A program made the translations under genes and the position numbers. From Valencia hispanica (Eukaryota > Chordata > Actinopteri > Cyprinodontiformes > Valenciidae), in assembly GCA_963556495.2 (NCBI GenBank), contig OY747702.1, positions 27,442,403 to 27,506,402 on the forward strand: a stretch of 64,000 nucleotides of DNA, in the 5' to 3' direction. Of the stretch, positions 13,001 to 27,300 are shown piece after piece. Numbering within the stretch: position 1 is the stretch's first letter; the number at the start of each line of letters is the position of its first letter. The notes below the pieces were generated by a model that did not search any database, was not told the origin of the DNA, and saw only the letters and a list, made by a program, of their open reading frames with translations.

Positions 13001-15314
13001 ACTTGGTATAGAGAAGCTTTTTTCATGAAATACTAAATTTCTTCTTCCGGAAAATCCATCTCCAGGTCGTTGTTGTAGAAGAAGCCTCCCAGGTGGCCTG
13101 CCCCATCACCACCAAGCTGGTCTTGGATGAAGACGAAGAGACCAAGGAGCCGCTGGTTCAGGTGCACAAGAGCCTTGTCACTAAACTCAAACCTCATCAG
13201 GTTGATGGTGAGTGAACACAGTTGGGACGAAACAGTGTTTCAGGCCAGGCTGAAGCGATTCCCACTGAAAGTGTCCTGTGTTTGGTTTCAGGTGTTCAGT
13301 TTATGTGGGACTGCTGCTGCGAGTCTGTGAAAAAAATTCAGAAGTCTGCGGGCTCTGGTTGCATCCTGGCTCATTGCATGGGTCTAGGAAAAACTCTACA
13401 AGTAAGAAATGGCCACACTGCAGCATTGTAATCCAGCTGTCTGAATTTGACATCTTATTAAACCTGCACTGACGCTAGAAGCTTAGCATTAGGCATGAAC
13501 AATACTTTAACATTTACAATTTACAGGGATGTTTGGAAACCCCAAAAATTGATTGAGTGAGACCTCATAGATTAGTTTTTCAAACAGGCACAAATGTGTC
13601 TTTTAAGTTTTTATGTCTAAAGGAGGATTTCTCAATAAAATCGAAAAAATCTAAATCAAATAAAATAAATTTTTTCTACCGATAACCCAACCATTATACA
13701 ATTTACACTGCCTAGGAGTCATTTTTAGACTAAAGAAGGGATTACTACCATATAATATTGATAGAATATTGCATGATGAAATATTTTGTTAATGTCTGTC
13801 ACACAGCATCCAGAAATGCATTTTAATGGAGGAGATATCGTCCACATCCGGTGCTTTACCATCAAACATGCTATAATACATATTTCTAGTCTGTTTTCCT
13901 AACAATTCATATTTGTGTCAAAACCCAACAGGGATTGTGTGTTTTTAAGAGGTTATTGTGAGAACTTAGTTGGAATATTTCCACAGCACATTTATCAAAA
14001 ACAGCTTTATGTGTAATTTAGCAGTTGATCCCCTCTAGTCTGTCAGATGCTACACTGAAACCTATCATTCATTTCTAGAGTTTCACTTTTCTTCTAACAT
14101 TTTGCAGATAAACATGTATGGTGCATTATCTCTGGAGCTGTTTGATGTGGCCCTTTTTAACTGTTCCCATCTTGGCCTATAGGTGGTGACATTCCTCCAC
14201 ACACTGCTGCTCTGTGAGAAGCTTGACTTTAGCACAGCTCTGGTGGTTTGTCCCCTCAACACTGTTCTTAACTGGCTCAATGAGTTTGAGAAATGGCAGG
14301 TGGGGCTGAAGGATGAGGAGAGCTTGGAGGTAAGAAACTGTCTTGTTGTTTTACCTTTTTTATTTTGTTCCTGTTGGCAGAAGGTTTATAATTAGTGATT
14401 TGTTTATTTTTTTTGTCCCCCAGGTAACTGAGCTAGCCACAGTAAAGAGGCCACAGGAGCGAGCTTATGCTCTCCAGCAATGGCAGGAGTCGGGTGGTGT
14501 CATGATCATGGGTTATGAGATGTACAGAAATCTGACCCAGGGCCGGAATATCAAGAGCAAGAAACTAAAAGAGACAATTCAGAAAACTCTTGTGGATCCA
14601 GGTACAGTTTTTATAAAAACTGTAATTAAAGGCGTCTCTCGTGGTTTTAATCTGGACCCCTTTCTGTTTAAGTTTTTTTTGTTTTGTTTTTTTGATTATT
14701 TGGTAACAATGGGAGGATTGTTGGGATAGAGGTGTAAAGTAATCTAAATCACAGGTTCTTTGGTCCAAATCAGATTTAACAATAAGGTGAAATGTTTGGA
14801 AAAAACTAGTGATGAGCAAATTTCTTTAATTAAAATAACTTAAAAGTGCGATAAGAAATGGCACTGGCCAGAAAACTCATGACTATAAGCTATTCTAACT
14901 TTTGACAGTAAAGCACAATGAGCCCTTTATTTTGATAAGAAATTTTAAACCAAAATAGATTAAACTCAATTACTTTTCATGTCAAAATAAACTCCTTTTT
15001 CTACACAAATGAAGATGCTTCATAAGCTGGACTTAAAGTGCAACAAGATACTATAACATCAAGACAACTGAGGAAGAAGGTAGAAACCCAACATGTCTGC
15101 CTTCAGTGAGGAAATGCTTTACATTTTTGTGGAGTTAATTAACTGAACAAGACGTCCTCCTGCTTAATAAGCTAAGTGCTTGCATATTGTAATTGTTAAT
15201 GACTGGTGTTATAGCAGCATGCAGCGCTGTGATGGGGTTTCTCTCGCTCAGCTGTTTGTTTGAAGGACAGCTGAGCGGATCACATCACAGAGATGTGGAG
15301 CTGCAACAACAAAG

Positions 15315-15345
<31 letters not shown>

Positions 15346-18300
15346 AAACACAGTTCTTCTGCTGTGAACATCAGTGTGAAGGTCATACTGTCACTTAAAT
15401 CGATTTATTCAAACAAATCTGTTTTTCCAACAAGTTTGCAGTATTCTATGTTTTACAGAGGATTCTGTGCCAATTACAGATAGTTTGTCCATGCCTTATG
15501 GCTTAAAAATATGTTTGTTCTGGCTTAGAGTCCAGACTTTAGGGATGACTGTTTTGTGAAGCTGCTTAATGCATAATTATCCTCATGTTAGGTCCAGACT
15601 TGGTGATCTGTGATGAGGGCCACATTTTGAAGAATGAGGCTTCTGCCGTCTCCAAAGCAATGAATTCTATCAGGACGAGGAGGAGGATTGTGCTGACGGG
15701 AACACCTCTGCAAAACAACCTTATTGAATGTGAGACATTTTGGTTTGTTTGGGTGAAAATGAGAAATTTAGAAAAAAATTATGGATTTTGCCTGAGGGCC
15801 AAAATCAGTGGCAGCTCAAACCTAAGCTGATATTCCCAGAGGTTTGTTCTTCTCCGTTATCTCCACATGCGAGTTTAGACTACACTATATCATTCATAGG
15901 ACCCCATTGGAATGATCTGATTATGTATTTCTGGATACGTCTCCTAAAGTGCCTTTACGTTGACTTTTTAATGTAATTTGCCCTCTAGTCATAAACTTTA
16001 TCAAATAAAATGTAACTCGTCCTCCTCACAGACCACTGCATGGTGAACTTTATCAAAGAAAACCTTCTCGGCTCGGTCAAAGAGTTCAGAAACCGCTTCA
16101 TTAACCCCATTCAGAACGGCCAGTGTGCCGACTCTACCCTGCAAGACGTCCGGATTATGAAGAAGAGGGCCCACATCCTCTACGAGATGCTGGCCGGCTG
16201 CGTCCAGGTAAAAAACTCTCAAAGGGTGGATTCAACCTTTCCCCTTTTTGTCTCCTAAAATAACCTTTTGCTCCTGCTCCTACTCAGAGAAAAGATTACT
16301 CGGCGCTCACCAAGTTCCTGCCTCCCAAACACGAGTATGTGCTATCGGTCAGAATTACCCCGCTCCAATGTAAACTCTACAGACATTACCTGGAGCACTT
16401 TACAGGTGAGAATGTTTAGCGCTGTCAGAACAGCAGGTTCCTGCAGGGAGATGTTTCTAATAAAACTTCTCTTTACCTGATGTCAGTTCCTCAGAGGGGG
16501 ATTTCACACAAATACAAAGCCCTTCTAGACTCTCTCTTTTTTGTCATGCATTGTTAGGTAGTTTTAGTGGACTTCCCTGTCAGATTGTGGCCCAGGACGT
16601 GTGTGTGTATGTATTAGAGTTGAAGCGGCAGCTGGCACTGTGCCCCCGGCAGGTTTTAAGCCCACTTTCCCACGTTTCTCCCTAATGAAGAGCTCTGGGA
16701 GAGAGGGGGGACAGAGGCTGGGGTGTTGAGGAGGAGGGGGAGATGTGGGGGGCATAATAAAAAGGAGCGAAATCTAGCTGAAAGTAGGGCCCAGAGGTTT
16801 TACATCAAAACCAAAAACAAAGAACAGGAGAGCTTGGTATGTGGGGGGGATTGGTGGTATGCGCCCTGCTCATTAGGCTGAGAGGTCCACAGTGCTGATG
16901 TTGTGGCTGTGGACCCTTCACAGTGGGGTCTTCAGGCGAATTTAAGCTGTAAGCGGCCTTAAAGAGTAACCTCTTGCTTCCTGGGGTCACTGCAGGCCAT
17001 CTTGTAGAACAAATTGAAAGATTAAAACTAGAATTTAATTTGTTTTGATAGCTTTAAGATGGATAAAAAATGTATGTAGTTCTTGGTTTGATTTACTTAA
17101 AAGCGAGCAGTGTGAGATGCTGAAAACTAAACATTTTCCTTAATCATCTGTGCTTGTGAAGAGATTGAGAGCATGCTGCATGTGAGGGGAACACACATCC
17201 ATCTTCTTGCTTCTGCTTTTTTTTTTCTCCCTCTTTGTGTGCAGGTGTGGGGAGTGCTTTGGAAGGGGGCCGGGGCCGAGCAGGAACAAAACTCTTCCAG
17301 GATTTCCAGATGCTCAGCAGGATCTGGACCCATCCCTGGTGCCTTCAGCTGGACTACATCAGTAAAGAAAATAGGGTATGTCTTTTAGAGAGGAGCATTA
17401 CTTTTTTTAAATTAATTTATTTTTTAAATGAAAGCCTGGTACAATATAATACATGGGTGCAAATCACATGAGCAGCGGGGAAGCTGTTGGAAAATGTTTT
17501 CCTGACTGATCAAACTGGCCACGTATTGCATCTGCTGCAGAATGTTAATCTGGAAGATTTTTTTTTTTCAGCCACACATGAAACCCGTCATATAAGCACA
17601 CAGAAAAGTTTTACACAAATCTTGTTTTGGTGCAGGGTTTCTTCGACGAAGACAGTATGGATGAATTCATCGCTTCAGAAACTGAAGAATCCTCCATGAG
17701 TCTGACCTCCGAGGACGAGAAATCAAAAAAGTAAAGTCAGATTCTCTTCATTTTTTTCTTTTTTCACCATGACTGTATTTAAGTGTTGGACATATTGCCT
17801 CATATTTGATTTGAGAGGGGTTCATTGTTAAGTTCCAATATCAAGGTCAACAAGCCCATATAACCACAACTCCACCACCGTGCATCACAGATGGTACGAG
17901 GTATTTTGTTTCCATCCATCCTAATACAGTGCAATCTGCTTGGTGTGGATTGTCTGGACTGTTTTGTAGGGACGGACGATTATCATATTGTCTGTCATTA
18001 TTATGATCACGATAAGAATAGTAATTTATCCTGAAAACAAACTTAACTTATGATTGTGAAGCCTAAAATATGCCAGGAAGGTTAGAATTGTTACATTTAT
18101 TGTTTTTTGCTGTTTGTTCTGTGAGAGAATCAGCCATTATATTTGCTATTATGTGCTGTTAAGTAGTACAGTTGCATTGCTTAATGTAACGGATACTGAA
18201 GAAGCCTTTTGATAATGATGATTATTTGAGTTTGTGGGGCTCTGACTATAGTCGTTAGTAGATTTACACTACCGTTCAAAAGTTTGGGGTCACATTGAAA

Positions 18301-21300
18301 TGTCCTTATTTTTGAAGGAAAAGCACTGTACTTTTCAATGAAGATAACTTTAAACTAGTGTTAACTTTAAAGAAATACACTCTATACATTGCTAATGTGG
18401 TAAATGACTATTCTTGGTGCAATATCTACATAGGTGTATAGAGGCCCATTTCCAGCAACTATCACTCCAGTGTTCTAATGGTACAATGTGTTTGCTCATT
18501 GGCTCAGAAGGCTAATTGATGATTAGAAAACCCTTGTGCAATCATGTTCACACATCTGAAAACAGTTTAGCTCGGTACAGAAGCTACAAAACTGACCTTC
18601 CTTTGAGCAGATTGAGTTTCTGGAGCATCACATTTGTGGGGTCAATTAAACGCTCAAAATGGCCAGAAAAAGAGAACTTTCATCTGAAACTCGACAGTCT
18701 ATTCTTGTTCTTAGAAATGAAGGCTATTCCATGCGAGAAATTGCTAAGAAATTGAAGATTTCCTACAACGGTGTGTACTACTCCCTTCAGAGGACAGCAC
18801 AAACAGGCTCTAACCAGAGTAGAAAAAGAAGTGGGAGGCCGCGTTGCACAACTGAGCAAGAAGATAAGTACATTAGAGTCTCTAGTTTGAGAAACGGACG
18901 CCTCACAGGTCCCCAACTGGCATCTTCATTAAATAGTACCCGCAAAACACCAGTGTCAACATCTACAGTGAAGAGGCGGCTGCGGGATTCTAGGCTTCAG
19001 GGCAGAGTGGCAAAGAAAAAGCCATATCTGAGACTGGCCAATAAAAGAAAAAGATTAAGATGGGCAAAAGAACACAGACATTGGACAGAGGAAGACTGGA
19101 AAAAAGTGTTGTGGACGGATGAATCCAAGTTTGAGGTGTTTGGATCACAAAGAAGAAAGTTTGTGAGACGCAGAACAACTGAAAAGATGCTGGAAGAATG
19201 CCTGACGCCATCTGTTAAGCATGGTGGAGGTAATGTGATGGTCTGGGGTTGCTTTGGTGCTGGTAAGGTGGGAGATTTGTACAGGGTAAAAGGGATTCTG
19301 AATAAGGAAGGCTATCACTCCATTTTGCAACGTCATGCCATACCCAGTGGACAGCGCTTGATTGGAGCCAATTTCATCCTACAACAGGGCAATGACCCAA
19401 AACACACCTCCAAATTGTGCAAGAACTATTTAGAGAAGAAGCAGGCCGCTGGTATTCTATCGGTAATGGAGTGGCCAGCGCAGTCACCAGATTTGAACCC
19501 CATTGAGCTGTTGTGGGAGCAGCTTGACCGTATGGTACGCAAGAAGTGCCCATCCAACCAATCCAAATTGTGGGAGCTGCTTCTAGAAGCGTGGGGTGCA
19601 ATTTCTCCAGATTACCTCAACAAATTAACAGCTAGAATGCCAAAGGTCTGCAATGCTGTAATTGCTGCAAATGGAGGATTCTTTGACGAAAGCAAAGTTT
19701 GATGTAAAAAAAATCTTATTTCAAATACAAATCATTATTTCTAACCTTGTCAATGTCTTGACTCTATTTTCTATTCATTTCACAACGTATGGTGGTGAAT
19801 AAGTGTGACTTTTCATGGAAAACACAAAATTGTTTGGGTGACCCCAAACTTTTGAACGGTAGTGTATATCTTTAAAAAAAGTTAGACATTTGCCGTAATT
19901 TTTGGACAATTGAGCGCACCTGAATAAACTGCACGTTTTCATGTTGTAACATGAGATTTTTACACAGGGTACACGGAAGATTTTTTTGTATAGCTTTAAT
20001 TTAAGACTAGCTTCTTTTTTTTCTGTCTGAAAATTTGCAGTGTGCACCAACACGACACGACAGTAACATGCCTGGTTAGAAAATAAAACATACTTTAGCA
20101 TACCAGAAAAGTCAGTGGTTGCTATCTTCATCGTCTTGTTCACTAAAGTGAACGTTTCACCATCGATTCATTGATGTAAGTACAATAGCTCCATTTCCTT
20201 CTTTGACGGCCAGCTCGATTGCTTTAACTGAAAAGCTGCATTTCCTTGTTTGTTTTCCATGTTGAGGGTGTGCGCATAATGCGCAAAATAACATTTCAAA
20301 ATCAAAACTAGTGTCTTCTTCGGTGCATAATCTTTCTTCTCGTCTCACTTTTACGTTTCCTGCTATAATGCCCCCCGGGAGGCTTTTGGCCAGTAAGAAT
20401 CTATAAATTGGCTGCATCGTTCTATGGGCCTCAGGGTCCAAAGTTTGTGAAAACTGTAGCGGCTTACAGAAAATTCCGGTAATACTTTTTAAATTTTGGT
20501 CTGCGTTGCCCTGTTTGAAGGTTTTCTACTTGTGTCGTCAGTACCAGGCTTCTATTTTCTCTTTTAAATTCTGTGGAAGCTTTAATAAAGCTAAACTACA
20601 TCCCATTTTAAAAAAAGTAGAAGATGATCTTGCTAGATGGAAATCCCTACCCATATCACTTATGGGAAGGGTTGCTTCAATAAAAATGATGGTTTTGCCC
20701 AGAATCAACTACTTATTCTCAATGATCCCAAGTAAACCATCACTAGACTGGTTTAGATCTCTGGACTCCTATCTCTAAATTTCTTTGGAAAGATAAACCC
20801 CCACGTATCAGCTTAAAAACATTGCAGAAGACTAAAGAAAAAGGAGGTCTAGATCTACCAAACTTCCATCATTATTTCTTAGCCAACAGGCTCCAATACA
20901 TCTCAAGATGGTTAAAACATAGCTACCTAGATGAGTCCTGGATAGATGTAGAACAGACACTATGAAATAAGATAAAACTTTCAGACCTACCATTTATTAG
21001 CTCAAATATTAAACGACATGAATGCTTTAAAAGCATAAATATCAGCTCCTCTCTGACAGCATGGTGGGAGTTTCTAAAAATGACAGAGTCCACAATAATC
21101 CCATGCAGACGTACACCCATCTGGAATAACCCTGACATTTTGCAAAAAAAGTTTTCCAGACTGGAGGTGCAATGGAATTGAATACCTGGGACATATATTT
21201 GAAGCATCAGACTTTATCCCATTTAATACATTAATTACACAATATGGAATTGATGATAAACAAATTCTTAGAATATCCCTGGGAAGAGATTTGGTCTCCC

Positions 21301-24300
21301 AGTCCTTCCCTCCCCATCCCTGAACACCTCTGTCCACCCGTCCATCCCTTTACCACTCATATAGGGTCTTGGGGCATGGGCACATCACTGGGGTGCAAGG
21401 AGGGGTTTCCCTCCTTGCTATCCCGTGGGGTCCTGGGTCCCAATTTTAATATACAACTTAGACTTAAAACATTTTCATGCGACATACATGTAGGGACTTT
21501 GGGGTGTGCACACTTTTCGGCATCCAGAGGAGGAGCGGTTCAATCAGCTCCACTTCTGGTGCCGGTGCCCACTGTTAAACCACATGTAAACACCGAGGGC
21601 TCGGGGTGGGGTTTGGGGGATGTGTGGCTGCCTTCCCCACATCCCACCCCTCTGTTTTAAATGCACATTATAACAACACGCAGCAACACCACACTCGAGC
21701 GGGAGGATAGAGGCTAGGGGTCTTCAAGGGCTGCTTCGCCACTGTGGGGCCCTTGGCGGTCTGCTTGTCTCCGTCCTAGAAGGTAGGGGGTCCATCTCCC
21801 GGGTTCAGGGGCTGGTGGCTCTAATGGGGCATCGGTACCTGGACCTGGGAGCATGAAATGTGTATGGGGTGTGTGAGTGAGGGTACAGCGTCATCTCTTG
21901 GGTGTCTTGGTGAGTTAGTGAGAATGTATGTGTTTAAGAGGGAGGGAACGTATGACTGTCTGTATGTCTTTGTCTGCCTGTCATGTTGGATCTTGGGCTG
22001 CCCTCTCGCCTGGCGCACCTCAGGCCTTACATTTAATGGGGGGCCTATTTCCCCTCCGTCACTCCCCGCCAGTGACGGATGCCCCTGCCTACTCGTGCGT
22101 TGGTGGTCAGTCCTGTTCAGACCTAGTGCGTGCCTGGCCGGGCCTGGGGGGGTCGGTGTGTCGGTCGGCCGATGCGCTGGGCTGATATCTTCCTTTGGTC
22201 GGTTGGAGCACCTCTTTTAGGGGTGCCATGTTTGGGATTGTTGGGTGGTGCCTGTTCGGTGGCTCTGCGGGATACGGATCCAGCGTCTCTGCTCGTTCGA
22301 TCACCTGTTCTGTGCGCACCGTGCGTGGTCGGTTCATTGGTGGGTTGGACCGGCCCTGGCCTTTGTTGGATGCCTGGTCTCGGCGCTCTGTGTTGCGCGG
22401 GATCAGGACTCGGGAGCTGGTCCAACTTGGTGTCCAGGTGCTGGCTGAGCTTGGCCTGGGGATGCTGTCCATCCGCTGCGGCTATTGGTGGGGCGCCCCG
22501 ACGTGGGGCGCTGGGATGTTGGCGGTGGGGATTGGCCCAGGGTGGTGGTGGTGGCGTGTGGCGGCCCCTGTGGTGCCGGGGGCCCCTCGTCGGCCGGTCC
22601 CTTGTCGGGTCCCTGCTGGGGGGTGGGGCGCTCCTGGGCCCTGGCTCTCCCGGTCCATGGACCGCCCCCCCCTGGCGCGGCGGGTTGTCGTTGGGGCCCG
22701 TGGGCTCGTCACTGCAGATATATTCTTGGGCTGAGGTTATCATTACTAGAGCTTGATTAATCGGTACCATGAGTTTTTCTGTGACATTGTTGTATTTTTG
22801 TATTTATCTATTTTTGTGATGTGGTTGTTTAGTTCTTAGTTCACGATGTTTGTTTTGTTTTGTCGATGTTCCTTTTTTGTTTTTTCCCCTCTCTCTGCCG
22901 TCCTTTGGGAATGGAGGCAAACTTCAATGTTTTCCTGTGTTTTCTTTGTTCCCCTTCCTCTCTTGTATTTTCAACTCACCCTCTCTCATGACATTTTGTT
23001 TCCTACCTCTCTTCTTCATCTTCTTTCTTTCTTCCCCTTAATTTTCCGTCTCCGTGTCCATAACATCAGGAAATAAAACCCACAGCAATTCATAATAAAG
23101 ATTTTTCACACATTTATCAAGTGGAGTACTATAGCAAAAGCTGTACTGCTCCGCTTGTGAAAGTATATCTGTTGGGCTTCTACTTGGTACTCAGACATCA
23201 ATTCTGAGCTCCACACTGCCAAACAGGACACGTTAAGAAAGAAAAAAAAATCTGTGGAAGCAGATGGGGTGTACTGAATTTCCTACACCTTTGGGGGTTT
23301 TTTTTGTCATTGCTGTTTCATGTTTATTAGGTACAGGAACCCATTGTGTGTTTTTGAGCATTTGGGTTTAGATTTGAATACTTTTGGAACCCTAGAATAA
23401 GAAAAGGTGTACTTTCTTTCTCAAGTAATTGTAAACTGTTTTGACCTCCTTTTAGCTCAACTTGTGTGTTGGATCAGTAACTCAACCGGACCTTTGTCTC
23501 CTTCACTGCTCTGCATTTCTAACAGAAAAAAGAAGCAAGGAAAAGGGAAGAGGAGGGACTCTGATGACTCGGACAGTGATGAAGTAGAGGTCATCAAGGA
23601 GTGGAACAGCAGCTCTCGCGGCAGGAACGGAGAAGGTCGAAGCCAGCCCGAGCCTGTTGAAGAAAGTACGTCCTTTTTTGTGCGTCCTTGGTGTAAGATT
23701 AGACCTGGAAGGTTGCGAGATACTGTGATCTTTTTTTGCTAAAGCTTCCTGGAGAAGTACTATCGAGGTGCAGAGAGCATGACCTAGTCTGAAGCTAATA
23801 TCGAAGTTGCCCACCATCTAGTGGTGGGAGATATAAAAGGTAGAAGGTAGAAATGATATAAATTTAGCCAAAGGTAGAGATTTTGACTCTACCGGCTGGT
23901 ACAGTGAAACTGCAAATGGCTCATTAAATCAGTTGTGGTCTTTACACTACATATTTAAAATTCTTTGTTTTCTATTTAACAGGAAAAAAACTTGTTGAAC
24001 TTAAAACATTTTTGATTCAAATATGTGCAGGTTTATTTTTGTGCGATATTAAATGTATAAATGAGTAACCAGGAAAGCGGACAGTTTTGAGCTTTGTGTT
24101 TCTTTTATAACATTTAGCTTTTAATTTATTTAAAATATCTTCATCTTTATGTTGTGAGAATTTTTGTATTGCATTTTCAGGAAAAAAGTTTCGAAATTTT
24201 TTTAAGTGCATTTTGCACAATACATGTTCATTTAAATGGCATTCTAAACTCTTTTTGAAGTTGTTCTGCTGCAGTGTTTCTTAAAAGTAAGTAAACTGTC

Positions 24301-27300
24301 ATTTTGATATGTACAAAGAAAAAAAATATTGCAATAGATATCGTTACCTCACATGCTTTAGATTATATCGCAATATTAATTTGAGGCCAAATAGCCCAGC
24401 CCTACCACCATCCCTTTTTAATAATTTCTACTGCTTCACTTTAAGCACTCCTGCAGGAAAAACTAGGGGTGTCAAATTATCGTGGTAATTGAAATTAATT
24501 ACAGCCATACTTAAAGCGCTATGTTTTCTAATCATGTTAATCTAATCTTTCATCTTTAATTTTACTGTTTCTGCATGCGAGATGCCTTTAAATAAAATCC
24601 ATATTTATGCTTTTGGCTTCTTGTGCTTGAGTTGGGGGTTTACTACACCCTGAAGTAGACATTGATTGGCTGTCATTAGGCCTGCTTATCATGAGCTGAT
24701 GCTTCCGTTTTAGTGAAGAGGGCAAGATGAGTGAGGATGAGGGGAGTTGAAGACAGTTTTCCCAACTTAGTGACTTTCTCTCTATATATAGTGAGTTTTT
24801 AGACCCCTCTAGCGATTCTTCTTCAAAAAAGCAACTAGCAACACATCTTGTGACTCTTTCTGGGGTTATTGGAGATTTTTGGGTGAAGCACGTATCCTTG
24901 TTTCTCTCACTGAGCAGCGGTGGTGCTGTGGACTGCTGTTCGTCTCAGAGCGCTCACTGCAGGCCGCAAGTTTGTGCGCAGCAGCTCCGCCCGTCCAGGT
25001 CCAGCTTGACTCGCTTAGAGCAGATATTTACCTCACTGAGTCAAGAATGCTAACTATTCGCGCATGCTCGAAGCTGAAGTTGCAGTCAGCACTGGGACTA
25101 GTCTCAAAAACAGAAATCTGGGACTGCATCTGTTCAAGTCTGTTAAAAACAGTAAATGACTTCATAAAGCCACTTTGTTATACATTTTTTTTCGCCCCAA
25201 TAATGTAATGATTATAAATGGAAAATACCTCAAAGTGAGGGCTTTTCTCAGCAATTAGGTGCAATTAACATCGAAATTAGATTAATGACTGATCATAATG
25301 AATCTTAAAGTAAAAAAAAAATCTCTTGATAGCACTAGGAATAACCTCAACTAGAACAGACGGACAGACTATAGATGAGAACATTTCATAAATGATGATA
25401 AAAAAAACATGCTGTTTACCACGGCTGTCTAATAACACCGATTTTCACGTCTGATTTGCAGGTGGTGATCTGGCACAAAACGAAAAGTGCTAATTCACAT
25501 ATATTTTTTAATGCTTTTATTTAAAGGAGTCTGGACTGCTTTTGATGCCTCATTCACTATCTAAAATACTTGAGCTACACCTGGTTTATGCCCCTCATTT
25601 TGATCCTCTTGGATGGTGTCTGGCAACAGAAATATCTGTAGGGGGAATAGTTCTGTTTTTTGTTTTTTAAACCTTCCATGTGGAAAGTTAAAACTTTGTA
25701 GGTGGCACTCACCAAAAAGGAAGCAAGCATGTTGTTTCCAAGCAAATGCAGAGCAAATAATTGCTGTAAAAGGTTACACACACTTCAAAAAAGGCTTTTA
25801 GTCAGAGTTGTCTTCCTCCCTCGATAATTCTGCTGAATACGGGATGATTTTATCTGCAGTGAATGTCTTTCACCTTCAGTCAATGCATAAACGTTAGTAG
25901 GAAGTTCTTGATTTCTAAAGTCTCCCAAGACTTAAGACATGTGGTGCGTATAGATGTACCTGAGCCTTTAACGGTGTGTTTCTACCCCAACCAGCTCGAA
26001 CTGCAAGCTCTGCGCCAGCGAGTCCCTGCTCGGCTGACTGGTACAAGGAGTTTGTCACAGAGGCTGACGCTGAAATCCTGGAGCACTCAGGAAAAATTAC
26101 GCTGCTCTTTGAGATCCTGCGCATGGCTGAGGAAGTAGAAGATAAAGTGTAAGGATGGTTGTGGATCTTTATAAGACATGGCTTTGTTCTATCTCAGTGT
26201 TTTTTTAGATGTATTAAGTTGACATTCATGCCCACTTTTTGTCCACAGGTTGGTGTTCAGTCAGTCTCTCATCTCTCTTGACCTGATTGAAGATTTTCTA
26301 GAAATTTCCTGCAGAACTGAGGAGGATGAAAAACCTTCTCCATACAAAGGTAACCTTTTGGCATTTTGCATCTTCTAAACCCTCACAGCGCATTTTTATT
26401 TCTGTTGCGCTTCATTAACTGACCCTATTTCTATCTCTGGCTACATTTTCTATAAAATTGAAGTCTATAACTGCTGAAATAACATTTCTGATGATAAGCT
26501 GCAACTGACTTAACCTAATTTATGTCGTTTATAGTATAAAAATGTGTGTTAGACTTGGAAAAATAAAGCAAACTTCAGAGGATGCTGAAGCTTTGCAGCA
26601 TGTATTCTGCTGTTATTGGTATGCTTTATTACCTTTAAACCCACACAGATGCAAACATGCACATTGCTGCTGTTGTTTTAAGGTCATGTTTCTAATTAAA
26701 CTTCAGCAGCTGTTTTTGCTTTCATTTTGAAAATGATTAGAGCTTGACTTTCTTTTTACTCTGCAGAAAAATGTTTGCTCAAGGGTTTGTAATTTGTAAT
26801 GAAAAGATCAGAGTGCCATAATTGAAAACATGCCTAAATGTAGGTTATTAAGGCTGGTGTGTTTATGTGTATGTGGGGGGGGGGCATCTTTGAGACCAAA
26901 CATCATTGCATTTAACCAACATGGCCGTCTCCCTGCCCTCTGATAATACCATATAATTTTAGTTTAATTTATTTTGACAGGGAAGAGCCAAAGTTTATGG
27001 CACTTTTAGATTGTGCTTTGCTACGAAGGGGAGATTTAACTTATCACTTGTTTGTTAAGGTGAAGGAAAATGGTACAGGAACATCGACTATTACCGCCTA
27101 GATGGCTCCACCAATGCTCCCACCAGGAAGAAGTGGGCTGAGGACTTTAATGACACCACCAATACAAGGTGCAGGCCTTTGTCGATCTTCAAGAAACCCT
27201 AAAGTACAAAATGACGTGTTTCTGTAATAAACCCATTGCCCTTGTCTCACTTAGGGGGCGTTTGTTTCTTATATCAACGCGAGCCGGTTCTCTCGGCATC

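Larger units (their letters stand above)
23666..25994 (+). other. atrx intron 24, repeat-rich
   Basis: Contains a hAT-like MITE end near 24,300-24,410 and copy A of an inverted dispersed repeat (from about 24,460). A CTCF-like site on the minus strand lies at 23810-23824. The rest is unremarkable. Confidence 0.6.

Noticed and set aside
19382..19402. Reading the transposase as an intact triad using Asp 246
   Set aside because: In Tc1 enzymes the catalytic residue is the first Asp of DNDPKH. Asp 246 is the second, conserved for other reasons, so the triad is incomplete.
22123..22770. Overlapping frames of about 200 codons on both strands
   Set aside because: They exist because the region is GC-rich and poor in stops. 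Sequence is low complexity (Pro/Arg or Gly/Trp rich), with no domain and no splice signals, and lies in the LINE 3' region.
17968..24410. One large hAT element with the two fragments as its ends
   Set aside because: atrx exon 24 (23526-23665) lies between them, and the flanking 8-mers do not match, so they are separate insertions.
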